Part shown: positions 1-13,000 of the stretch, piece after piece
Numbering within the stretch: the stretch's first letter is position 1
How the letters are laid out: every line of letters starts with the position of its first letter
NCBI GenBank assembly: GCA_905178155.1
Contig: CAJINV010000005.1
Location: 8,812,903 to 8,876,902 of the forward strand
Origin: Amoebophrya sp. A120
Taxonomy: Eukaryota; Sar; Dinophyceae; Syndiniales; Amoebophryaceae
Reading direction: 5' to 3'
DNA: 64,000 bases
Notes under the pieces: model-generated
The model's input: only the letters and a program-made list of their open reading frames with translations
Databases searched by the model: none
What the model was told of the DNA's origin: nothing
Program-made: the position numbers and the translations under genes

Positions 1-28
1 TACGAGTACGATACTTTTGCACGGGATA
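1..28. mobile_element. Introner, family B, right end only
   Basis: TACGAGTACGATACTTTTGC followed by ACGGGATA is the right terminus of a family B element whose left part lies outside the window. It abuts the HTTM exon at 29. Confidence 0.75.
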
Positions 29-3000
29 GGCAAGACGGCAAAAACCGCAGCGGAAACGCCGACCATCGTGGGTTTCGTCACGCCGCCAGCCAGTTTCTAT
101 CCTGTGCAAAAGTATCGCACTCGTAGTAATTGCAGTTATGCATTACAAATTTTTTTCCTAAGGTCAATCAGCATTACAAATTCCATTTCTCATGCGGAGG
201 AAATTTGTAATGCAATTCATACTAGTTCTAGTACGATACTTTTGCAATGCATAGTTTTAACAAGTAGACGACGAGGTTGGAATCCAAAAGGTAGTCCGTG
301 TAGGAATACTTGAAATACGGGACTTGTGCGGCGAGGAGGGGGGCGGAGCCGTCTTTCCACTTCCAGGTGATGTCCGTTTTAAACCACATGGTGAAAAAGT
401 AGAGTTTGTCCTGTGCAAAGATCTTTATTTGCAGAAAACTCTACTTGTTTTGGGAGCAGTTCTTTTGTATTCTTCTGATATAGTTTGCAATTCGCTGAAA
501 CTCCAGCGATTTGCCCATCCCTCCTGCATAGCTGCGTCCGACCATCAGTGCCCGAAGCCGTGTGGAGGGATGGCCGTTCGCTCCTGTTTTAAGTTCACTT
601 CTGCAAGGCAGCTTTTTGCAGAAATTTTTGTAGAAGAAAATCTTTTCTGTCCCGTTCTCGAAACAGGAGCGAACAATCCATCCCTCCACACGGACAGTCA
701 CCTACCACCCGTGCCCGAAGCTGTGTGGAGGGATGGCCATTCGCTCCTGTTTCAAGTTCACTTCTGCAAGGCAGCTCTTTGCAGAAATTTATAGTAGAAG
801 AGAATCTTTTCTGTCCCGTTCTCTGAACAGGAGCGGACATTCCATCCCTCCACACGGACAGTCACCTACCACCCGTGGTCGAAGCCGTGTGGAGGGATGG
901 CCATTCGCTCCTGTTTCAAGTTCACTTCTTGAATGCAGCTTTTTGCAGAAATTTTTGTAGAAGCGAATCTTTTTCAGTCCCATTCTCGAAACAGGAGCGG
1001 ACAATCCATCCCTCCACACGGACAATCACCTACCATTCGTGCCCGAAGCCGTGTGGAGGGATGGCCATTCCGTCCTGTTTCACGTTCACTTCTGCAAGGC
1101 AGCTTTTTTCAGAAATTTATAGTAGAAGAAAATTTTTTCTGTCCCATTCTCGAAACAGGAGCGCAAAGTCCATCCCTCCACAAGGACAGTCACCTACCAT
1201 CCGTGCCGGACGCCGTGTGGAGGGATGGCCACTCGCTCCTGTTTCAAGTTCGATTCTGCAAGGCAGCTTTTTTCAGAAATTTTAGTAACAGAGAATTTTT
1301 TCTAACCCATTCTCGAAACAGGAGCGGACAATCCATCCCTCCACACGGACAATCACCTACCATCCGTGCCCGAAGCCGTGTGGAGGGATGGCCATTCGCT
1401 CCTGTTTCAAGTTCACTTCTGCAAGGCAGCTTTTTTCAGAAATTTTTGTAGAAGAGAGTCTTTTTCTGTCCCATTCTCGAAACAGGAGCGGACAATCCAT
1501 CCCTCCACACGTACAGTCGCCTACCATCCGTGCCCGAAGGCGTGTGGAGGGATGGCCATTCGCCCCTGTTTCAAGTTCACTTCTGCAATGCAGCTTTTTT
1601 CAGAAATTTATAGTAGAAGAAAATTTTTACTGTCCCACTCTCGAAACAGGAGCGGACAATCCATCCCTCCACACGGACAGTCACCTACCATCCGTGCCCG
1701 GAGCCGTGTGGAAGGGTGGCCATTCGCCCCTGTTTCAAGTTCGAATCTGCAACGCAGCTTTCTGCAGAAATTTTAGTGAAAGAAAATTTTTTCTGTCTCA
1801 TTCTCGAAATAGGAGCGGACAATCCATCCCTCCACACGGACAGTCAGCTACCATCCGTGCCCAAACCCGTGTGGAGGGATGACCATTCGCTCCTGTTTCA
1901 AGTTCACTTCGCCAAGGCAGCTTTTTGCAGAACTTTTCGTAACAGGAAATTTTTTCTGTCCCATTCTCGAAACAGGAGCGGAAAACTCATCCCTCCACAC
2001 GGACAGTCACCTACCATCCGTGCCCGAAGCCGTGTGGAGGGATGGCCATTCGCTCCTGAATCAAGTTCACTTCTGCAAGACAGCTTTTTGCAGAAATTTT
2101 AGTGGAAGAGAATCTTTTTCAGTCCCGTTCTCGAATCAGGAGCGGACAGTCCATCCCTCCACACGGATAGTCACCTACCATCCGTGCCCGAAGCCGTGTT
2201 GGTGAATGGCCATTCGCTCCTGTTTCAAGTTCACTTCTGCAAGGCAGCTTTTTGCACCAATTTTGGTAAAAGAAAATTTTTTCTTTCTCATTCTCGAAAC
2301 AGGAGCGGACAGTCTATCCCTCCACACGGACAGTCACCTACCATCCGTACCCGAAGCCGTGTGGAGGGATGGCAATTCGCTCCTTTTTCAGGTTCACTTC
2401 TGCAAGGCAGCTTTTTTCAGAAATTTTAGTATGAAGAAAACTTTTTCTGCCCCATTCTCGAAACAGGAGCGGACAGTCCATCCCTCCACACGGACAGTCA
2501 CCTACCATCCGTGCCCGAAGCCGTGTGGAGGGATGGCCGTTCGCTCCTGTTTTTCATTCAATTTTTCGCCCGGCTGCTTTCTCATGCATTGCATCATGCT
2601 TGCGATCAGTTTCATGATTCTGCGACACAAGAACTTTTGCACAGGATACAGAAGCCAAGTCTGAATGTAGAGCGCGAACGAAGCCCAGCTGGTGTAGGTT
2701 CTTGATCTTGCGTCCTCCTCCTCCTCCTGCAGTACAGATTTATTGTTCACAGCTGTCGCAGAACCAGAAGGTGTTTCTCCTGCTGTCCACTGCGCCTCGC
2801 CGAAAAACCCCTCGGAAACAACATCCTCTATTGTGCAGACCGCTTCTAAAAAAGCCGTTCTCCAGTTACTCGCCTTTCCTGTTCGGTAGAAAGTTGTCAC
2901 GAATTCCAAAACAGATTGTGGCTTCTCCGGCTTCAAATTTTGCTGACACTTCTCGATGAAGCTCTCCAACTCCTTACTCGCACCGGTAGACTCATCCGCT

Positions 3001-4061
3001 TCGGAGGAGGAGGAAGAAGCGGACTTTTTGTCCTTTTGCTTTTTGCTCGAGCTCGCTTTCGTCGTCGTTTGAGAAGTTGTTGTTAGTTGTACACGACCAC
3101 TGCTGCTATTACTATCGCCTTTCTTGTTCCTCGTCTTGTTCCCACTGCTATTCATCTCTCTTTCTTCCTCCAAATACAGATCGGCTAGATTGCTCAGGTC
3201 GCTGATCTTTCTTCGCTTTTCCGCTAAACTGGCCCTGTGCCGCTTCAATGCACTATCCAAGCTCCACACTGCTCCGGCAGGAAACGCGGCTAAATACATC
3301 AGATACGTCCGCAGCTGGATGTCGAAGCTGGTGACGAAATTGGTGTTCCGCGCCGTCACACCAGCCCAGAGGATGTGCAAGACCAAAGCCGAGATCTGTG
3401 GTTTGTAGCCGAGGATTAAACAACCCGAAAACACCAAAGATGGAAGTCGGATGAACAGCTGCACAAACCAATTCCCGCCGAGAACAAGAAGTGGCTGCGG
3501 TAGCCCGTTCAGAGAATGCGCCACCGCTCCTTGCCGCGGCCAGACGCCCCGGTCGGTGAGGAACGCGTAGGTGTCGTAGGCGGAAAGTTCTCTGGTCCAG
3601 ATCCAGAGTAGAGTCAGGCCGATGCAGATCCTGGACACTGCGATGGAATGGAAGTCGAGCTCGTACAGCTGGTATTTCGGTAAAACTCGTGATGTTCTTG
3701 TGGTGCTAGAAGAAGAAAACAGGTCCGGACACGTGAAGGCGAGGTAGCCGACGGAAACCGAAAGGAATGCTTCGGGGAACAAGTACTCCGATGCGAGAAG
3801 GGACACAGCGAGCACAAATGGTAGCTCGATGAAGAGTTTCGAGAGAAATCGCATCTTCGGAGAGGAAGAGCTTGTAGCCGCAGCTGCGATGGTGGTGATG
3901 TTGGGCACGCTGGCCGTCATTTTTCTCGACGACCTGGAGGTGGTGCTGTAGTCCTTGTTACCGGCGGCGGCGGCCGCGGTGGCTGGTCGGCTGGTAGTTG
4001 ATGCTGCCAGCTGCGACATGCTCTTTCTTGTCGAGGGAGAGGACGGTGGGGAGGCTGTCAT
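1..4061 (-). CDS. HTTM-domain (vitamin K-dependent gamma-carboxylase-like) membrane protein, 3' end beyond left edge
   Basis: Start ATG is at 4061; exons are 2649-4061, about 254-406 and 29-97, and the gene continues off the window. The first ~70 residues are Ser/Thr/Ala-rich. Next comes a multi-helix region resembling the HTTM fold: an Arg-containing helix (LDFHSIAVSRICIGLTLLW, ~residue 135), a GVWPRQG motif (compare 'GVLPR' in HTTM proteins), and LGYKPQIS...RNTNF...AVWSLDSALKR. The region after the long intron resumes YFFTMWFKTDITWKWKDG, the expected late HTTM segment, so the large insertion is an intron and not the gene end. A hydrophilic Ser/Lys-rich loop of about 100 residues interrupts the domain. 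HTTM proteins are integral membrane proteins; carboxylase activity cannot be claimed. A reading frame stopping at 2502 runs into the satellite and is not the true C-terminus. Confidence 0.75.
98..253. mobile_element. Introner, family B, in HTTM gene
   Basis: Left end TATCCTGTGC then AAAAGTATCG; right end CGATACTTTT then GCAATGCATA. The outer 10-mers differ although the inner repeats match. Target duplication is about GTTT. Removing element plus one copy joins ...VVYLLK to LAGGVTKPTM in frame. Confidence 0.85.
407..2648. mobile_element. Giant introner-like intron carrying a satellite array
   Basis: The ends TGTCCTGTGCAAAG (407-420) and CTTTTGCACAGGATA (2634-2648) match family B/F end modules in inverted orientation but are 2.24 kb apart. 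On the transcript strand, excision joins ...YIQTWLL to YFFTMWFK. The interior is almost entirely the 163-164 bp hairpin satellite. Whether the satellite expanded inside an introner or an introner end was captured cannot be decided from this copy. Confidence 0.65.
536..2555. repeat. Tandem satellite, 163-164 bp unit, 13 repeats, each a hairpin
   Basis: TGTGGAGGG-type starts fall at 561, 724, 888, 1052, 1216, 1379, 1543, 1707, 1870, 2033, 2197, 2360 and 2524, a spacing of 163-164 bp throughout. Inside each unit, about 33-bp arms (beginning CCGTGTGGAGGGATGG and ending CCATCCCTCCACACGG) are inverted around a ~65-bp centre, with a ~30-bp spacer before the next unit. Copies differ by substitutions and small indels; the eleventh unit is degenerate at its start. 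Open frames across this array on both strands are repeat artefacts. Confidence 0.95.
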
Positions 4062-7036
4062 GAGCTCATGGCGCCGTTGGTGACCTGCATTCTAGTGAAG
4101 ATGAGTACAACTTGCAGCTGGGCCAGAGCTAAGTACTTCTACAACAAGGAAGTCATATTCAACCCTGTCTAGGTAGCAGCTGTCGCTGCAACCGCAGCTG
4201 GACAACAATAATTACTTTACTCCACTGTCTCTCCAACCAAGAAATCTTAGTTTACGACTCCTGCACGATCTTCCTCCAACTATAGTGGCCTCAACTCACT
4301 CTTCTAACGAAAACGACTCAATATTTCACGTTTCACGACACAGAGCTTTTGTCGCACTGTATGCTTTCCCTCCATACAGCAATTATATCACTCCGTCGAC
4401 TTTTCGCTTGACATCAGACCCACCGCTATATTGGAAAGGGATCTCAATCCCGAACAGAGTACTCGCCAGGCCTTGACCTTGTGTGCTTCGTCGCACTTGC
4501 TGCGGATTATTTTTGGTTGTTTTTCTTTTTTCTGCGAAAGTCAAAGTAATAAACGCTAGAGCTGTAAAGAAAAATTTCGAAAAAGAAAGGAAGAGTCAAC
4601 CTTACCAAATCCGCTTGGGCGCCAACATCATTTTCCTCTGGCTTCAAGTTTTCGTACGAAAAAGCAGTCCTCTGGCTGAAATTTTCAAGATTTGAAATAA
4701 TCAGCGTAGTAGCAGCCCTAGTAGTGGGGAGGAATACAGTAGGTGTCATTCTCCTCTGAAAGACATGAAATACTCTAGGTGTAAATCGTCGTCGTCCCAT
4801 ACAGGTTTTAATGGTCGTTGTTCCTTACAGAAAGGTGTACTTTCAAGCGCGATGAGTAATTCTCACTCGCCGCTTGGTCTAACGCCATTTACAGTTCGGT
4901 AAAGTGTGCTATTCTAAAGTCAAGATTTGAAGACCAACTTTGTGGTGGGTGATACTACGAAGAACAATTTTACCTTACGCTATCTGAGATTACGATTAGT
5001 GCGAGTATATCTAGGTCTAGCAGTGAAATAATGGAAACTCGGTTCTCGACCGAGCTTGTTGAGCCGCGAATTCATACCTGAAGTGAAGAAATTGAAATAC
5101 CAATGGTGCTGATGAAATTATTTGGCAGAAAAGAACCGCTTATCTCGCCGGGAAGTTGTAACAAGTAGCATAAAATAAATCTTCTGATGTGTCGGAAAGA
5201 GTAGATAACGATGAGCAATGCTTGATACTTCTGAGACAGTAAAAATTTTACGTTTTGTAGTTTTGCTTTTGATTTTTTCGCAGATTAGTGAATGTGAATT
5301 ACTCAGGTTTTCCAATTTTCGAAAGATGATACTTTGTGCAGTTTCAAGAGCCTGTTTCCTTCTATCACCACCTCTACTAGGACTTTCCGCCCGTTCAGAG
5401 CAACAATAGGGAGCCCTTGCCGCATTTTTGTACTATTTCAAATTGAATAAAGATACTAGTGGCACGCGTCAGCTGCCTCCTCTTCGCCGCGTGCACTATT
5501 GTAGTGCTAATTGATGTAGTTTTCATCACTATCGCTATTTTTGCTCAGTAGTACTTGCTCTATCAATTCAAAGCTGCGTCCTTCAACATTGATTTATTCG
5601 AGTACATTTTCGTTTTTACTCTTTCGCCATATTTCATTTCCAGTTCCTGAAAGGAAAAGAGTCATATCATCTTACTTTATGTAGCTGTTGCTACTTGTTG
5701 TTTGCTAGCGAATCGCTACGATCTTTCTATCAAAATTCGTTGCAGAGAGGCAAAAAGTTTTGAAACAGAAACTGAGCTCTACGCAACCTGTCACAGCTGG
5801 AAGAAGCGACTCTCCCAATACTGTGAGAAGCTGCAAGAATTTCAATACGACCCTCTGCGGTAGTGTGATGCGATGATGTGGTAGTGTTTTTCAACAGCTA
5901 TATTGACTTTTCCATGTCCGATTCTGGACTGCCAGGGCCACCTATTCCTGTAGAATCTATTGCGGTCCTAGCAGTTGCTAGGCTAAGCATTGTTTGTGTT
6001 TCTTCGAAGCAGATTTTTCTCATCACGGCTTCTTATTTCCATACCAGATTTTTCGCTGTCGCGAATTTTTTCCTATCTGCTTTTCATCCTGAAGAGCGAT
6101 TTGTAGAAGTTGCGCTAGTCTGGCGTCGTACGAAAAACAATAATAATTCGTTCTACTAGTACAACTCCTTTTTGAAGAAGCTTTCGCTTGCTATCCATGC
6201 GGATACTTCGGCGGGGAGCCGCTTCTAGGAAATAGTTTTGCGAAAATCTTCGCAGCTACTAGCTTCTGAGGTTCGCTTGTCGTGTCTACGAATAGGTAGC
6301 TATGTTGCTGTTGTTCTAGGACTAGGACAGGCTATTTTCGATTTCTTGCTGAAAAGCACAGTTCTTTTTAGCTCCAAACGGATGGATTTCCGATTATAAA
6401 ACAAGTACTTATTGGGACGCTGCAGTGCCAAATGTCGGAATACTGCACCGGACACCTGCGCGTCTTCAAATACATTTCTCCTGAAATTCAAAGTAGTCAA
6501 TTTATCTCGTGCCTCTTCTTCGGGAGTATATCTAGTCGAGATAAAAAATCGCTGAGTGTACAAAGTGGAAGTTGTGAAACGATCTACAGAAGCAAAGTCA
6601 GTGGAAAAGAGTTTAAGTCTCAAAATTACAATTCTCGTCAGATCTACTAAAATCGAAATTTGACAAACGATGGCACTTGTCATCGAAAAGAAGTGTAAGA
6701 AAAAGAAATCTGTTAGACACGAATCCTCTCACATCACTAGGAGTAACTCAGTGCTGCTATGGGACAACTCGCAAGATGAAACATTTGCATTTCGGAAAAT
6801 CATAGGTACCTTTTCGACCGTAAGAAGATGAAAAAGTTGGAAAATAGCAGCTCAACACAAGATTGTCGCGAGAGCAGATGAAGCAAATCTCAAAAAGTGT
6901 GGATTCGCGCTGGGACACGACTTCTAGTGGAGCTCGGCTAGAGAAATAAACTTCTTCGTTCTTCTTTCTTCTTCATAAGAGTCTAATTTATGGGAAATCC
7001 GTCTAGAAGCTGCTCTCTTACGCGAGACTCACGCTA
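4062..7036. other. Intergenic, no supported gene
   Basis: AT-rich, with short unrelated open frames on both strands and no introner termini. I see no tRNA, rRNA or conserved coding pattern. It should contain the HTTM promoter/5' leader and the LOTUS gene 3' end, but I recognise no signals. Confidence 0.6.
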
Positions 7037-10000
7037 TTAATTACTACTGGATGTAGTTGTGGCTGAAGAAGTTGAGGTCATAGTCGAGGCCGGCACCGAT
7101 CCGTTGTTCCAGGAAGAGGAACCGTAACCGTTGTATGAGGACCAGCTACTGTTACTGTACACACCAGTTGAAGACGACGGGGTCCAGGTGTAACCGCTGC
7201 TCCAGCTGCCAGTCGAGCTCGGAGTCGGGTAGGAGCTCTGCTGTCCTCCGCCATACCAGTTCTGCTGACCAGCCTGTCGCCCGGCGGAGTTGTAGTTGTT
7301 GTTGGCGCGGTTGTAGGAGGTGTTGTTCTGGTACTGCTGCCGGGGAGCGGCCCGAGTGCGATTGTACTGTCCATGGCTGCTGCGGTAGTTTTCGTAGCGG
7401 TAGGGCCGTGGGACGCCTCTGTATGAACTGCAAAAGCATCGTACTCGTATAAATGCATTACAAGTTTCCTCAGCATGAGAAATAAAATTTGTAATGCGCA
7501 TTTACCTTAAGAAAAAGATTTGTAATGCATGACTGCAATACGAGTAGGATACTGTTGCACAGGATACTCTGGGACCGGACTCGACGTCAAACGCGGGCTG
7601 ACACAGGTAACCGCTATGCATTGCAAAAGCATCGCGCTCGTAGTAATTGTCATTGAAATTATGCATGACAAATCTTCTTCTTAAGCTAAAACAGCATGAC
7701 AGATTCCGTTTCTCATGCTGAGCTAATTTGTATATGCAATTACTACTAGTAACGATGTTTTTGCACTGCATAACCGCAATTCCCTTGCAGCTTCACAATC
7801 TTCACAATGGTATCAATGGGAGACTGCGTGACCAGTGTAAGCAGCTTGGTCTCGTGGAAGACGGTTTCCGAAAGCCGCTTGTTGTAGTAGGCCTGTTGTG
7901 ATCATGGGGATAAGATTTGGATTTCTAGATGGTGACTACACGACTTTGCATTTTTACATGCGAACGGTTGCTGCAGGGCAAAAATGCTTCCTCTGCGGCC
8001 CAATTGCTCTGAACTATTCCTTTTCTTCTGGTTACACTATGACTAGCTGTGCTTGTATTGTATGCCGGCACGGGATAAACTATGAGGAAATACCTTGATC
8101 TTCGTCTTCAACGTTGACAGGTTGAAGCCCTCGGGGTACCGGGTCAAAAGCAAGTATACCCGCAAAATTCTGTCTCGATTAGGACCTGCATTAGATAAAA
8201 AATCTGTAGTTAGACCGATAAGTGAAATAAACATCTTCGAATCAAGTTCGGTTCGATAATGAAGTTGTGCATAGATTGATGCGAAGGAATACACAGAGCC
8301 CCGCCGATTGCCCCCGGAACACGTGGCTTTGTTTTTACAGATTTTCTTGCAGCCTAGATTCAGAATTTTACTGGCATAAGTCGGCGAGGAGGTACTTCAA
8401 CTCTTCCATCGATTGAATATAACTCGAAGAACCGGTGTGCCTCTGGTTCGCCGCAGAGGCCGTTGGGACACCGTAAATCGCTGAGAGTTAAGTTTTTCAT
8501 GACATTTTCACAAAAAATATGCTCCAAATTCTTTTAGATGTCCGCCATGATCGAGGACCGATAAAACGATGATCGGAACAAAATCTACAAGGTGCAAAGG
8601 CATTGAAATTGACTACAAATCGTTCTTGAGGGAAAAAACCTATACCATTATGGTATTTTCCGCAGGCCTGGGCGGGGAGTAACAAGTTGTTCTCGTAGTG
8701 AAGGAGGTCCCTCTGATATCCAAGAAAAAAACACTGTTAGTGTAAGTTTATTGTGGTGCGCAACGTGCAAGATGATTGCGTCTGTCATGCTGGAAATGCG
8801 TTGTAGGGTCCATTCAGCTGCGTTTTTCAGTACTATCTGCGCATGACAGGTTTTGCCCTCATGCCACACAGATTTGTCATGCAGTTCCTCCAAAAAAATA
8901 CGCCTGCAGTCTTTTTTTTTTTTGGATATCTGAATCGCCAACTCCACCACGTGGCAGACCTTATCAACTGCAAAAGTGCCTGGGTCTGGAAGATTCTGAC
9001 ACCTGTCATGCACGTTTTGCATGAGCCATGATGTCTGTGATCCATACCCTAGCAATACAGATTTTTTGAGGGCTTCCTGATGCCTATTCCGCATGACAAA
9101 TGCCTTCTCAGCGTAGCAAAATAAATTGCATTGCCTTCGGTACTCATGCAATACAGATTTTTTTGGAATCCAAACGCAGCATGACAAGTGGCATTCAACC
9201 AGACCCAGACATTATTACACTTGATAGACCTCTCCAAGAGTCAAATCCTTGAAGAATTCACTCTATGAAGATGAAAATCACTGCCACATCTCATTTCTGT
9301 TTCTCGGTTTTATCAAAAATTGCAGTTTAACCTATGGAGAAGCGCCTGCCTGATATATCTCATCACAATTGCAGAAAACCAGGCTCTTTACATAATTATT
9401 ACTTAGCTGCATGATTTCCAGAGGCGTAGGACGCCGAGTTTTCAACATCTTCATAGTAATTCCCTTTTATACAGGTCCACCGCCATGCCGTATCTTCCTC
9501 TGTGGAAGGAGGATATCCAAGGAAAAATAAAGCATCACTGTCGTAAATTTGTGTTGCAGAAAATGGGCCATACAGGGACGACTTGTCATGACAAAGAAAA
9601 ATACAAACTGAAGCTTTCAGTTGCGCAAAGAGTCTAAATTTCGGCAGCACGAAGGAGCCAGGAAAGAATGCAAAAAATCACAGCAATGCTTTTTCTTTTC
9701 CTTGGATACTAACTCCGGTAGGATTCTGCTGTGGTATTGTTGGACATGGAATGCAAATGCTACCTATCTTTATTGTTATTCTTCACAAAAAACACTATAC
9801 TGCAGCTACGACCATGGCAAGCTACGCCGACACATTGCCACAAAAATGAAAATATCAAATGCAAAAATGTCTGGGTCTGGAAGGTTAGAACTTGTCATGC
9901 TAAATCTCAATGATGCAAAAATCTGTGTTGCGTGAGTACCAAAAGCTGTCCGCTTTTGACCAACTTGAGGGGGAGTCTCTCATGCAGGAAAGGCATGATA

Positions 10001-13000
10001 AAGACCTCAAGAAATCTGTCATGCTGGGTCTCGCATTCCAGACCTCATGGGTCATGGAAAACCTGCATCACAAATCTTGCATTCTTCCAGACCCCGATAT
10101 TTTTACATTTGATAGAGAAATGCTCTAAATATACCTGTCTGGACTGGCTCTGGAATGTTTCGATCATCGAACCAAGGTAGGTCTTATCAAATGTAAAAGT
10201 GTCTGGGTCAGGAAGGTTGGAACTTGTGATGCTAACTTTGGACTCCAAAAAAATCTGTATTGCGTGACCAGCTAGAGGAGTCTAGTTTGTGCTACGCGGG
10301 GAGGGTATTTGTCATGCGGAGTAGGAATCAGGAAGGGTTCTGAAAATCTGTGATGGTAGGGCATACATCACAAACAATCCTGGGTCATGCAAAATATGCA
10401 TGACAAACCCTGCAACACTCCAGACCCAGACACTTTTGCATTTCATAGGTCTCAAACCCATCCCACACGTCCTTCCCATACGGATCGGCATTGCTGGTTG
10501 GATCGACGTATGCATTGCAAAAGCATCTTCAAACCAGTTCTTCTAGTACGTAGTATTTTTCTTACAAATTTAATCATTTAGTTTTGTCAGCGTGACAAAT
10601 GAAATCTGTCATGGTCGTGAAGCACCTGGGAAACCAGATTTGGAGATTCAAAAATGGAATTACTACGAGCGCGATGCTTTTGCACAGGATACCACGAACC
10701 CGAGAAAGTCGGCAGGCACCTATCAAATGTAAAAATGTCTGGGTCTGGAAGAATGCATGTTTGTCATGCTTGTCTGGCATGACTCTTAAATCTGTCATGC
10801 ACGTTACCCAAGAGCTCCATTTTTCTGTGATGCAGAAGCGCAGGTTGTCATGCGGAATTGGCAACACCTAGAAGCTCAGAAACTTGTCATGCTGAGCCAG
10901 CACTTGTAGCCTCATCATGAGACGCCACACAGCATCACAAGTTTCCAGACCCAGACATTTTTACACTTGATAGCACCAACTCTTTTGCCAAAGAAATTAT
11001 CAAGTGCAAATATATCTGGGTCTAGAAGAGTGCAGGACTTTGTCATGCAGATTTTGCATGACCCATCATAAGGGCTGTGATGCATGCCCGAGCATCAGAG
11101 ATCATTCTGCGAGAGAAACATTCTGATGGTCATACTGCATGACAAATTCCCTCTCCGCGTAAAGCAAAAATTGGACCTCTACTTTTGCTGTTCATGCAAT
11201 ACAGATTCTATGTCGAGTCCAAAGGGACTAGCGTCACGAGTTGCACTCTTCCAGACCCAGACTACACATTTGCACTTGATAAAAATTACGATGTTCCCAT
11301 ATAACTTGCTCAAAAGTTACAATCTCAAACGTTACAATAGAATCTGTGTTGCATGATGAGCATGACAGACTCGCACAGCGTTCCAACTTTATTTTCAATA
11401 CAAATTTCGCCGGATTGTCGTAGGGTTTAGGGCTCCGGCACTTGTCATGCGCACTCCTATGAGACTTGGCTAGATCATGCAATCTTGCATCACAGATTTC
11501 CATGCTCTACTGTGACGCTTGAGATTGTAACACCTGAGCGGGTTATATCCCGTTTTCGTTCTTCACGACAACGTATTCCGGCAGGAGGAGTTATGGAAGT
11601 TCAAAAAGCCAGTCCGAAAGAACACCGAGACTTGTATTGCTTCACGTAGAAAAAGTAGGACTTTCTCCGATATTCTTCATACATTCATGGGCTTTACTCT
11701 TTTCTCCACTTATTAATGATAGGCTCTCTGACAACACAAATTCAGCTGTCTTTTTGAGTGATGTATTCTATTCATACACGATAGGCATTGATGAAATCGT
11801 CGGTCAGTAATGGGGTATGGAAACGAAAAACTCGATCGGTAGAACTACCTCAGTCCGCGATGGGAAGAACTTGGCCTGACGAAGATGAGCATGAGAGTTT
11901 TAGTGTGTTTGAGTTAACAAATAGTGTTTCTTCATGCAGACAAAGACAACTTCAAATCTTTTGATACAGAGACACACCAGCAAAGGCCTCAAGGTCATCA
12001 TGCGCAGCACGACAATGTAAGCAGTTTCGAATGATTATCGTTCGAATCCATGCACAAACACACGACGTGTCACGAACTACATTATGGTGCACCGATGGCA
12101 TTTTTTGCTTCCATAGGGAGATCCTTCCGCACAATGCACCAACTATGAAATTGAAAACGGATTTATTTGCTAGTTGGAGAAGTGAAGGAGTGTTTTTGTC
12201 TTGGAAGATCACAAAGAGCAGGACAGGCATGAATATTCTGCACTGAAAAGTGTTTATTTGAATGACAAAAGCGGACGATCCCGCATCGCACCAGCTGGCA
12301 AATAATTGCTTTCAATTTCATAACTTGAGCCGGGCCTTCAGGGTCTTTTCATCGGGTAGGATGCGGTCCATGTACTGTATATAATTTTTTTGGAATCAAT
12401 CCGAGAGGAGAAGTTTTTGCATCATCAACGAGCTCCAAATCGAATCATGCGTGGCAAGTCTTTTTTTTTTCATTTTCGGGGAAAACTACTTTCAGCCGCG
12501 TTAATGTTATACCAGGCTCGTCAGCGCCTCTTTCATCTGCTGCATTTCGGCTTTTGAAACTGTGTAAGGACGCAGATTGACCTATCCAAGGGAAGAGCAG
12601 ATAGCAATAGCAGCTTGTCGTTAGCACCGAGGTAATAAACTACGCAAAGCATGACTTCGCATATCAGAAACCGAAAGACAAAGCTGGCGTGCCACAAAAA
12701 AAAACGCGACGACTCTTACTCTTAGTCTCGGGATCATTTTAACATCACAAATCCCTATCCCATCGCCATGTCGCGCACAAGAAAGAACAAGAAGCTACAC
12801 ACCGCTAATATCTTCCCCTGGGTAAATCATCGGAGTAAAACGTAAGTCCCTCGCGGTGGCCGGGCGATCTGGAGGATGACGGGGAGTTGTGGTGGTTGTA
12901 CGGCTATCCTGTGCAAAAGCATCGTATTCGTATTGCAATCATGCATTACAAATCTTTTTGTCAAGAAGTCCAATCCGCATTACAAATTTTGTTTCTCATG

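Noticed and set aside
536-2555. CRISPR-like array
   Set aside because: The repeat unit has no unique spacers; it is a head-to-tail satellite in a eukaryotic intron.
324-2664. Many overlapping open frames on both strands with repeated Ser/Arg/His peptides
   Set aside because: They are translations of the 163-164 bp satellite; unit length and inverted arms create frames on both strands.
8776-11356. Short frames rich in CHA, FQTQTF and similar peptides, also found across the myosin region
   Set aside because: They recur wherever family A introners occur and are translations of the element termini.
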